Shown piece by piece: positions 8,147 through 13,222 of a stretch of 13,222 nt of DNA. This DNA is from DATCLS01 sp035265325 (GTDB lineage: Bacteria; Actinomycetota; Acidimicrobiia; Acidimicrobiales; VFJN01), in the NCBI GenBank assembly GCA_035265325.1, contig DATFOS010000238.1, forward strand, positions 1 through 13,222. The letters run 5' to 3'. The notes beneath the pieces were generated by a model. It was given only the letters and a program-made list of their open reading frames with translations, searched no databases and was not told where the DNA came from. How positions within the stretch are numbered: the stretch's first letter is position 1; the number at the start of each line of letters is the position of its first letter. The position numbers were made by a program, and so were the translations under genes.

Positions 8147-9292
8147 TCAGTCGGCCTCGCCGAACACCGCCACGCTGGCGGTGAACCCGTGGACGAAGTT
8201 GCGACCACCCACGGGACCGAGCTCGCCGGCACACGACATGCCGCCGATCGCGTCGGTTCCCAGGGCGTCCCGCACGGCGGAGGCATCGTGGTCCGGCTCA
8301 TCGAAGAACCGCCTACCCCGCCCGTTGCAGGTGAACAACAACGCGCCGTTTCCGTGGGCCGGCGCCAGCAGGGCGCGCAGGTCCTCGTCGGCCGCGTCCC
8401 TGTCCCGCACCTGGAACTGGATCGTGGTGCCGACGTCGACCGCCTGGCCGATCACGACCGCCCCCGACGACCGCTCGGCGCCCAGCACCCCTCGCACCAG
8501 GAAGTCGCCCGGGCCGAAGGTGTCGCGGTGCTCGTCGATCGCCACGCCCACCTGGAGGCCGGTGGCGAGCAGCTCGCGCTCCTCCGGGCCGGCGGAGCGG
8601 GCGATCTCCTCCACCCGCTCCAGCGCCGGCCGACCGGCCAGCTGGCGGACCACGTTGCCCTCGGACTCGGTCACGATCATCGGCTGGCCCACCGGCCGGC
8701 AGCCCTGCGACACGATCGTCCGCAGGGGGACCTCCGGGCCGAGCACGACGCCGACCCCGCCGTGGGCGTGGACCTCGCCGTCGATGACCAGGCGGTTCCC
8801 GCCGGCGCTGCGGGCGGCGGAGGCCAGCCCGCCGATGACACGGACGCCGGCGCCCGTGCCGTTCACCGCGTCGAGGATCGGGTCGACCGGCAGCGAGAAC
8901 GGGTCGGCCAGCAGGACGAGCGCCCCGTTCTCCGGCAGTTCGGCGAGGCCGAGGCCCTGGACCGCCACGCCCGACGGCGTCCGGGCCGCCGTCACCCGCA
9001 CGGGCCGGGGCACGGCCGGCAGCCGGGCGGCCCACAGGCTGAGGGCCGGCTCCTCCTCGGCCTCGACGTCGCCACCCACGACCGACTCGGCGGCGGCGCC
9101 CAGCAGGACGCGTGCGGAGGTCAGCGAGCGGACCGTGGCGGCGATGTCGGAGATCGCCGCCCGGTGGTGCGCCGAGCACACGAGGACGGCCAGGTCGGGG
9201 ACGGCGTCGAGCCTCTCGAGCACGCGGCCGACCACCTCACCGGTGGCCTCGGCCGATTCGGGGTGCAGCGACAGGGCGGCGACGGCGTCCAT
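8147..9292 (-). CDS. Stand-alone FIST domain protein (FIST_N + FIST_C), putative small-ligand sensor
   Basis: This 381-residue protein looks like the FIST sensory module, proposed in the literature to bind small ligands such as amino acids. The N-terminal part (about 1-200) has the alternating strand-helix pattern of FIST_N, with LLGAAAESVVGG (63-74) and VIGGLASA (152-159). The C-terminal part (about 210-380) has the FIST_C signature: LLFTCNGRGRRFF (318-330) and GGMSCAGELGPVGG (350-363), then NFVHGFTASVAVF. There is no attached kinase, GGDEF or methyl-accepting domain, and no signal peptide or membrane segment, so it is probably cytosolic and must act through a partner or as an enzyme. It starts 10 bp after the 139-aa gene and ends 24 bp before tkt, suggesting one transcript. 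A GGAAGG run lies unusually close to the ATG. Confidence 0.88.
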   Translation of the reverse strand: MDAVAALSLHPESAEATGEVVGRVLERLDAVPDLAVLVCSAHHRAAISDIAATVRSLTSARVLLGAAAESVVGGDVEAEEEPALSLWAARLPAVPRPVRVTAARTPSGVAVQGLGLAELPENGALVLLADPFSLPVDPILDAVNGTGAGVRVIGGLASAARSAGGNRLVIDGEVHAHGGVGVVLGPEVPLRTIVSQGCRPVGQPMIVTESEGNVVRQLAGRPALERVEEIARSAGPEERELLATGLQVGVAIDEHRDTFGPGDFLVRGVLGAERSSGAVVIGQAVDVGTTIQFQVRDRDAADEDLRALLAPAHGNGALLFTCNGRGRRFFDEPDHDASAVRDALGTDAIGGMSCAGELGPVGGRNFVHGFTASVAVFGEAD

Positions 9293-9302
9293 GACCTTCC
9301 GC

Positions 9303-9722
9303 CTACCCGGCCGCCGCCGGGACGAGCGTGTAAGGGACCACCGTCGCCGGCCCTGTGTCGACCCGGCAATGGGCCTCGACCGTGCCGTAGTCCGCCAGGT
9401 CGAGCTCGGCCCGGACCAACCGGTAGGTGAACTTGCCCGGGTCGACCTGCAGCGGCTGGACGTTGCGGGCGACCTGGTCGCCCTCGTCTCCCGTCCCGGG
9501 CTCGTCGCCGCCCTTGCGGAACACGACCTCGAGCACGCCCGTGCCGGGCTCGTCCGGCCGGCAGCGGACCAGCACGACGAGGTGCGGGGTCATGGTGACC
9601 GGGGGCGGGCTGGGGGCGGGGGCGGAGAAGTGGACCCCGGTGAGGTCGATCAGCGTCGGGCCCCCTTCGAAGGCGCTGCGCAGGTCGATCCCCTCGACGA
9701 ACAAGGCGGCCACGATGTCCAT
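9303..9722 (-). CDS. Small protein of unknown function heading the FIST-tkt-tal run
   Basis: I do not recognise this 139-residue protein with confidence. It opens with a hydrophobic stretch MDIVAALFVEGIDLR that is too short and acidic for a signal peptide. A proline-rich turn (SAPAPSPPPVT, about residues 33-43) and an alternating hydrophobic pattern follow (HLVVLVRC, GVLEVVF, KFTYRLVRAELDL, GTVEAHCRV), suggesting a beta-sandwich of about 100 residues. The general layout recalls DUF6941-like proteins, but that is only an impression. The gene is supported by codon pattern, by the -10 box seven bases before the ATG and by the 10-bp gap to the FIST gene. An in-frame TTG at 9767 would lengthen it but would run over the divergent tetR promoter and start, so the ATG at 9722 is preferred. 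Confidence 0.72.
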   Translation of the reverse strand: MDIVAALFVEGIDLRSAFEGGPTLIDLTGVHFSAPAPSPPPVTMTPHLVVLVRCRPDEPGTGVLEVVFRKGGDEPGTGDEGDQVARNVQPLQVDPGKFTYRLVRAELDLADYGTVEAHCRVDTGPATVVPYTLVPAAAG

Positions 9723-9729
9723 GCCGCAG

Positions 9730-9735
9730 ACCGTA
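9730..9735 (-). promoter_or_regulatory. Leaderless-type -10 box for the 139-aa gene
   Basis: On the minus strand TACGGT (TAnnnT) ends seven bases before the ATG at 9722, so transcription would begin at or beside the start codon. No Shine-Dalgarno is present between them. This is the likely promoter for the unknown gene, the FIST gene and tkt-tal. Confidence 0.5.
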
Positions 9736-9748
9736 ACCAGTGGGCCGG

Positions 9749-9754
9749 TACCCT
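9749..9754 (+). promoter_or_regulatory. Leaderless-type -10 box for tetR
   Basis: TACCCT (TAnnnT) ends six bases before the GTG at 9761. It faces the opposite way to the -10 box at 9735-9730, so both promoters share a 38-bp intergenic region. A partly symmetrical stretch between them (GTAACC...GGTACC, 9733-9752) might be an operator, but the symmetry is imperfect. Confidence 0.5.
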
Positions 9755-9760
9755 CCGACT

Positions 9761-10384
9761 GTGGCAAACGACGGTGAAGCCGGTTCGACGCGCGAGGCCA
9801 TCCTCGCCGAGGCGCGTCACTGCTTCGCCGAGCACGGGTTCGAGGGCACTTCGCTCAACGACATCGCGGCCGGCGTCGGCATCCGCCGGGCCAGCCTGCT
9901 GCACCACTTCGCCTCGAAGCAGACCATCTACCAGGCCGTCTTCGAGCGGGCGCTGCTCGACTGGGGCGAGCGCATCGAGTGGGCGGTCAAGGCGGGCGAG
10001 ATGCCGGCCAGCGCCGGGTGGAGCCAGACCGACCGCGTGCTCACCGCCGCGGTGCGCTGGTTCGCCGACAACCCCGACTTCGTGCGGCTCATCCGGCACG
10101 AGGCCCTGGCCGACGGCGCCCACCTGGGGATAGACCTCGGCGAGGCGCTGCGGCCGTGGTTCCAGCGGGCCGTGGCCTACTTCGAGCGCGAGATGGGCGC
10201 GGGCCGCCTGCGCAAGCACGACCCCGAGCAGCTGATCATCAGCGGCTACGGGGCCATCCTCAACTACTTCAGCGACGTCCACTTCCTGGCCGGGCTGCTG
10301 GGCCGCGACCCCATGGCCGAGGACGCGCTCGAGGCCCGCATCCAGTCGATCCGCGACTTCTTCCGGGCCGCACTCGAGCCCTGA
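9761..10384 (+). CDS. TetR/AcrR-family transcriptional regulator
   Basis: The 207-residue protein is a typical one-component repressor. The N-terminal DNA-binding domain has STREAILAEARHCFAEHGFEGTSL at about residues 9-31 and the helix-turn-helix at about 31-57, ending in the family hallmark LLHHFASKQTIY. The C-terminal all-helical half is the dimer and ligand domain; its ligand cannot be read from the sequence. I chose the GTG at 9761 because a -10 box sits six bases upstream and the protein then starts close to the first helix; a GTG at 9740 would add seven residues and run through that box. It is divergent from the 139-aa/FIST/tkt run and 45 bp upstream of the acyl-CoA synthetase genes. 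Either side could be its target, and the acyl-CoA synthetase pair is a common sort of partner for such regulators. Confidence 0.93.
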   Translation: MANDGEAGSTREAILAEARHCFAEHGFEGTSLNDIAAGVGIRRASLLHHFASKQTIYQAVFERALLDWGERIEWAVKAGEMPASAGWSQTDRVLTAAVRWFADNPDFVRLIRHEALADGAHLGIDLGEALRPWFQRAVAYFEREMGAGRLRKHDPEQLIISGYGAILNYFSDVHFLAGLLGRDPMAEDALEARIQSIRDFFRAALEP

Positions 10385-10415
10385 GCCCGGTTTCCGGCGC
10401 CGTTCGTGGCGCACC

Positions 10416-10421
10416 TAGATT
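10416..10421 (+). promoter_or_regulatory. Leaderless-type -10 box for the acyl-CoA synthetase genes
   Basis: TAGATT, the -10 box in this window closest to the TATAAT consensus, ends eight bases before the ATG at 10430. There is no Shine-Dalgarno in front of that ATG. The synthetase pair can therefore be transcribed separately from tetR, which ends at 10384. Confidence 0.5.
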
Positions 10422-10429
10422 CCCGGCAT

Positions 10430-11074
10430 ATGCCCACACTGTCCGAGGCGGCGTCGAAGGAGCTCCTGGGCGCCTTCGGTGTGCCGTTCCCCGACGAGCG
10501 GGTCGTGGCCACCGCGGAGGAGGCGATCGCCGCCGCCGACGCCATCGGCTACCCGGTCGTGGCCAAACTCGGCGGCGACGCCATCGCCCACAAGACGGAG
10601 CGGGGCCTGGTGCGGCTGGGGTTGGGCTCGCCCGACCAGGTACGCGCCGCGGCGCAGTCCCTGCTCGACGCGGCGACGCCCGAGGACGGCGAGGTCCACG
10701 TGCTGGTGGCGCCCATGCTCCGCGCCACCCGCGAGCTGATCGCCGGCCTGGCCCACGACCCCCAGTTCGGGATGACCGTGATGCTGGGCGTGGGCGGCAT
10801 CCTGGCCGAGGCGGTCGCCGACGTGAGCTTCCGGCTGGTGCCGATCGAGCGGGTCGACGCCGAGGAGATGATCGACGACCTGCGCCTCCAACCCCTGCTG
10901 GGGGAGTTCCGGGGCGAACCGGCGGTCGACCGGGCCGCCGTGGCGGACGTGCTGGTCGCCTTGTCGGAGGCGGCCGGGCGGCGGCCCGACATCGCGTCCG
11001 CCGACCTCAACCCGCTGCTCCTGGTGGACGGCCGCCCGATCGCAGTCGACGCCCTGGTCGAGGTGCGGGCATGA
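10430..11074 (+). CDS. ADP-forming acyl-CoA synthetase, beta (ATP-grasp) subunit
   Basis: The 214-residue ATP-grasp_5 protein is the nucleotide-binding subunit of an NDP-forming acyl-CoA synthetase, which interconverts acyl-CoA + ADP + phosphate with free acid + CoA + ATP. Visible motifs are YPVVAKLGG (41-49) with the ATP-contacting K46, AHKTERGLVRLGL (53-65) with H54 as the likely second phospho-histidine, RELIAGLAHDPQFGMTVMLGVGG (101-123), VSFRLVPI (132-139) and the metal-site loop SADLNPLLL (190-198). Length is close to archaeal Acd beta subunits. The ATG at 10430 is preferred over a GTG at 10406 because the -10 box would fall inside the longer reading. Its TGA overlaps the alpha-subunit ATG (ATGA), so the two are translationally coupled. 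The acyl substrate cannot be told. Confidence 0.92.
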   Translation: MPTLSEAASKELLGAFGVPFPDERVVATAEEAIAAADAIGYPVVAKLGGDAIAHKTERGLVRLGLGSPDQVRAAAQSLLDAATPEDGEVHVLVAPMLRATRELIAGLAHDPQFGMTVMLGVGGILAEAVADVSFRLVPIERVDAEEMIDDLRLQPLLGEFRGEPAVDRAAVADVLVALSEAAGRRPDIASADLNPLLLVDGRPIAVDALVEVRA

Positions 11075-12540
11075 CCGCCACCGACCGGTTCAGGGCGCTG
11101 TTCGAGCCCCGTGGCGTGGTCGTCGCCGGCGCCTCGACCCACCCGGGCAAGTTCGGCTTCGTCAGCCTGCACAACATCCTGGCCGCCGGCTACGAGGGCA
11201 AGGTCTTCGGGACCAACCGCGAGGGCGCCGAGGTCCTCGGCATCCGGACGGTCCCCGACATCGCCGACCTGCCCGAGGGCGAGGTCGACCTCGTGTTCGT
11301 GTGCACGCCGGCCGCCGCCAACCCCGACCTGCTGCGGGCCTGCGCCAAGAAGGGCATCACCGCCGCCTTCATCGCCTCCGCCGGCTACGGCGAGATGGGG
11401 GAGGAGGGCCGCAAGGCGCAGGCCGACCTCGTCGCCCTGGCGGACGAGCTCGGCATCCTGCTGGCCGGCCCCAACGGCCAGGGCGTCGTGTCGCCCCCGG
11501 CCAAGCTGTTCGCCCAGATCGTCGCCCCCTACCCGCCGCGGGGCCACATCGGGATCGCCAGCCAGTCGGGCAACTTCGTTTCGTCCTTCGAGAACTACGC
11601 CCGGATGACCGGCGTCGGCGTGAGCCGGGCGGTGTCCGCCGGCAACGCCGCCGCCGTGGGCGTGCCCGACTACCTCGCCTACTATGCCGACGACCCGGAG
11701 ACCCGGGTCTCGTTGGCCTACGTCGAGAGCGTGGGCGACGGGCGGGCCTTCTACGAGACGATGCGCGGCCTCGCCGAGCGCAAGCCGATCGTCCTCGTCA
11801 AGGGCGGGGCCACGGCCGGCGGCCAGCGGGCCGCCGCCAGCCACACCGGCGCGCTGGCCAGCGACGACACCGTGTTCGACGGCATGGCCCGCCAGGCCGG
11901 CATCTCGCGGGCCGCCACGGTCGAGCAGGCGTTCGAGGCCGCCGCCACGTTCGCCTCGCAGCCCCTGCCGAGGGGGGACCGGGTCGCGGTCGTCACGACG
12001 GTCGGCGGCTGGGGCGTGGCCGCGGCCGACGCCATCGCCCGGACGGGCCTGCGCCTGGCCGACCTGCCCGGCGACCTGCGCACCGCGATCGACGCCGAGT
12101 TGCCGCCCCGCTGGAGCCGGAACAACCCGATCGACATGGCCGGCGGCGAGACCCGGGACACGGTCCCCAAGGTGCTGGACATGGTCGCCTCGCACCCGGA
12201 CATCGACGCCGTGCTGTTCCTCGGCATCGGCATCCAGTCGAACCAGGCGGCGTTGATGCGGCAGGGCCCGTTCTACCCCGACCACGGGCTCGAGAGGATC
12301 GTCGGCTATCACGAGCGCCAGGACGCCCGCTTCGCCGAGGCCTCCGTCGAGGTCAGCGAACGGACCGGCAAGCCGGTCCTCGTCGCCACCGAGCTGAGCG
12401 TGGCCGCCCCGGACAACCCCGGGCCGGCCACCCTGCGCGCCGCCGGGCGGCTGTGCTACCCGTCGGCCGAGCGAGCGGTCGTCGCCCTCGACCACCTGCG
12501 CCGGCGCGCCCGCTGGCTCGAGCGCCGTGGCCTGGCCTGA
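11071..12540 (+). CDS. ADP-forming acyl-CoA synthetase, alpha (CoA-binding) subunit
   Basis: The 489-residue partner of the beta subunit carries the CoA-binding and ligase domains. A Rossmann-type CoA-binding domain comes first (about 1-135) with GVVVAGASTHPGKFG (15-29) and AGPNGQGVV (132-140). The succinyl-CoA ligase-like flavodoxin domain follows with IASQSGNFVSSF (162-173). AASHTGALAS (255-264) contains H258, which aligns with the phosphorylated histidine of archaeal acetyl-CoA synthetase (ADP-forming), and the C-terminal ligase-CoA domain includes VTTVGGWGVAAADA. The active histidine is present in both subunits. Many bacterial relatives are a single alpha-beta fusion of about 700 residues; here the genes are split and the beta gene comes first. 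A hairpin terminator follows two bases after the stop. Substrate could be acetate, propionate, branched or aryl acids. Confidence 0.93.
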   Translation: MTATDRFRALFEPRGVVVAGASTHPGKFGFVSLHNILAAGYEGKVFGTNREGAEVLGIRTVPDIADLPEGEVDLVFVCTPAAANPDLLRACAKKGITAAFIASAGYGEMGEEGRKAQADLVALADELGILLAGPNGQGVVSPPAKLFAQIVAPYPPRGHIGIASQSGNFVSSFENYARMTGVGVSRAVSAGNAAAVGVPDYLAYYADDPETRVSLAYVESVGDGRAFYETMRGLAERKPIVLVKGGATAGGQRAAASHTGALASDDTVFDGMARQAGISRAATVEQAFEAAATFASQPLPRGDRVAVVTTVGGWGVAAADAIARTGLRLADLPGDLRTAIDAELPPRWSRNNPIDMAGGETRDTVPKVLDMVASHPDIDAVLFLGIGIQSNQAALMRQGPFYPDHGLERIVGYHERQDARFAEASVEVSERTGKPVLVATELSVAAPDNPGPATLRAAGRLCYPSAERAVVALDHLRRRARWLERRGLA

Positions 12541-12542
12541 CC

Positions 12543-12565
12543 CTCGGGGGGCTCCGCCCCCCGAG
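12543..12565 (+). terminator. Perfect 10-bp hairpin after the acyl-CoA synthetase operon
   Basis: Arms CTCGGGGGGC (12543-12552) and GCCCCCCGAG (12556-12565) pair perfectly around a TCC loop, two bases after the alpha-subunit TGA. No T-tract follows, as is common in high-GC actinobacteria. It is the clearest terminator in the window. Confidence 0.75.
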
Positions 12566-12573
12566 CACCCCCG

Positions 12574-12590
12574 TCCGGGCTCCGCCCGGA
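12574..12590 (+). repeat. Second hairpin with the same TCC loop
   Basis: Arms TCCGGGC (12574-12580) and GCCCGGA (12584-12590) pair perfectly around TCC. The core GGGCTCCGCCC differs from the first hairpin only in arm length and flank, so it may be a related copy or a back-up terminator. Confidence 0.5.
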
Positions 12591-12612
12591 ACCACCCCGT
12601 ACCACCGGAACA

Positions 12613-12635
12613 CCCTCGGGGGCCTGCGCCCCCCG
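12613..12635 (+). repeat. Third, imperfect copy of the terminator-like hairpin
   Basis: CCCTCGGGGG at 12613-12622 repeats the start of the first hairpin (12541-12550) exactly. It pairs with CCCCCCG (12629-12635) across a longer loop. Between 12541 and 12790 there is otherwise no gene: only GC-rich DNA, these hairpins and a short tandem repeat. Confidence 0.4.
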
Positions 12636-12730
12636 GCCGCCGCGAGGTCCCGGGCCGGTGGGGCGCGCCGCAGGCCCCGCCTGCGCCCGGCCGGGCGACG
12701 CCCGGTGCCCCCGGCACGTGGGAGCCCCCG

Positions 12731-12750
12731 CGTACGGGCGCGTACGGGCG
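12731..12750. repeat. Two tandem copies of a 10-bp unit
   Basis: CGTACGGGCG occurs twice with no spacing in the gap between the synthetase operon and the next gene. Each copy contains the palindrome CGTACG. It could be a regulator site for the downstream gene, or slippage. Confidence 0.5.
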
Positions 12751-12790
12751 GCCCGGCGGCGACCGGCCCGGCCTGAGTGACCGCTCGACC

Positions 12791-13222
12791 GTGACCGACG
12801 CCCCGCCCCGGCCGGGCGAGGTGCGGCCCGGCGGGCCCGACGACGACATCCCGCCCCCGCCCCGCCACCTGGCGCCGCGCCCGAGCCCCGGCGGCCCGCG
12901 CGGGCCCCGCGGCGGCGACGGGGACGACGAGGGCGGTGGCGGTGGCGGCGGTGGCGGCGACGACGACCACCGCGGCCGCTGGGCCGTGCCCGTCCTCCTG
13001 CTGCTGGTCGCGGCCGGCAGCGCCGCCGGCGCCATGGTCCTCGACCGGGAGGACACCACCACCGAGGTCGGGACCGGCGCCGCCGTGACCACGCCGGTCC
13101 TGTCCGCCCGGCGGGTCCCGGAGCTGGTCGCCGAGCCCGTCGCCCGTCGCCGCCTGGACGCCGACCTCGACGCCTGGCTGGCCGCCTCCCCGGCCGACAC
13201 GTGCCTCGTGGTCGAGGACGCC
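12791..13222 (+). CDS. dacB: Probable D-alanyl-D-alanine carboxypeptidase / PBP4-type, N-terminal part (cut by window end)
   Basis: Only the first 144 codons are present. The protein starts with a long proline-, glycine- and aspartate-rich cytoplasmic tail (residues 1-63), including nine glycines at 48-56 followed by DDD. One membrane segment follows (about 64-84, WAVPVLLLLVAAGSAAGAMVL), then an exported region opening TPVLSARRVPELVA and ending PADTCLVVEDA. That opening is what I associate with peptidase S13 (PBP4/DacB) proteins of Acidimicrobiia, which trim or cut peptidoglycan peptides outside the membrane. None of the catalytic SxxK, SxN or KTG motifs are reached, so the call is provisional. 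The GTG at 12791 is the first sensible start; no strong Shine-Dalgarno or -10 box is obvious. Confidence 0.6.
   Translation, partial: MTDAPPRPGEVRPGGPDDDIPPPPRHLAPRPSPGGPRGPRGGDGDDEGGGGGGGGGDDDHRGRWAVPVLLLLVAAGSAAGAMVLDREDTTTEVGTGAAVTTPVLSARRVPELVAEPVARRRLDADLDAWLAASPADTCLVVEDA

Noticed and set aside
6338..9430. 1030-codon open frame on the plus strand
   Set aside because: It is antisense to tkt and the FIST gene, shows no recognisable domain and has shadow-like composition; stop codons are rare in all frames at this GC.
12541..12790. Repeats considered as a CRISPR array or mobile-element end
   Set aside because: The hairpins are irregularly spaced with no regular spacers, and there is no cas gene, transposase or flanking target duplication.
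10549..13200. 883-codon open frame on the minus strand
   Set aside because: It is antisense to both synthetase subunits and crosses the terminator hairpins; low-complexity P, G, R and S runs mark it as a shadow.

Overview
The window is very GC-rich DNA (about 70% or more by eye) from an actinobacterium. An F420-pathway FO synthase, a six-TM HAMP class III adenylyl cyclase, a 366-residue actinobacterial-type transaldolase and several start codons placed 6-8 bases after a TAnnnT -10 box (leaderless style) all fit Actinomycetota. The partial cell-wall gene at the right end and the overall gene style make me lean to class Acidimicrobiia, but that placement is an inference. I see no phage, IS, CRISPR, tRNA or rRNA features; this looks like chromosomal housekeeping and accessory metabolism.

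Layout. From about 9.72 kb down to 168, seven genes lie on the minus strand, in transcription order: a 139-aa protein of unknown function, a stand-alone FIST-domain protein, transketolase (tkt), transaldolase (tal), 6-phosphogluconolactonase (pgl), a membrane adenylyl cyclase, and fbiC (FO synthase). The first four are tightly packed (gaps of 10 and 24 bp, then a 4-base overlap), and the later gaps grow to 98, 75 and 139 bp. A possible hairpin terminator follows fbiC, and a possible start of another minus-strand gene runs off the left edge. From 9.76 kb rightwards everything is on the plus strand: a TetR-family regulator, a two-gene ADP-forming acyl-CoA synthetase (beta then alpha, ATGA overlap), a strong GC hairpin terminator with two related hairpins behind it, and the N-terminus of a probable D-alanyl-D-alanine carboxypeptidase that runs off the right edge.

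How the genes may work together. tkt, tal and pgl are pentose phosphate genes, but zwf and opcA, which often sit between tal and pgl in actinobacteria, are absent from this locus. F420-dependent glucose-6-phosphate dehydrogenase makes the same lactone that Pgl hydrolyses, and fbiC makes the F420 chromophore precursor, so an F420-driven oxidative branch is a testable idea. The FIST protein and the unknown protein head the tkt-tal run and could sense a small ligand. The TetR regulator is divergent from this cluster across only 38 bp and lies 45 bp upstream of the acyl-CoA synthetase genes, so it could control either side.
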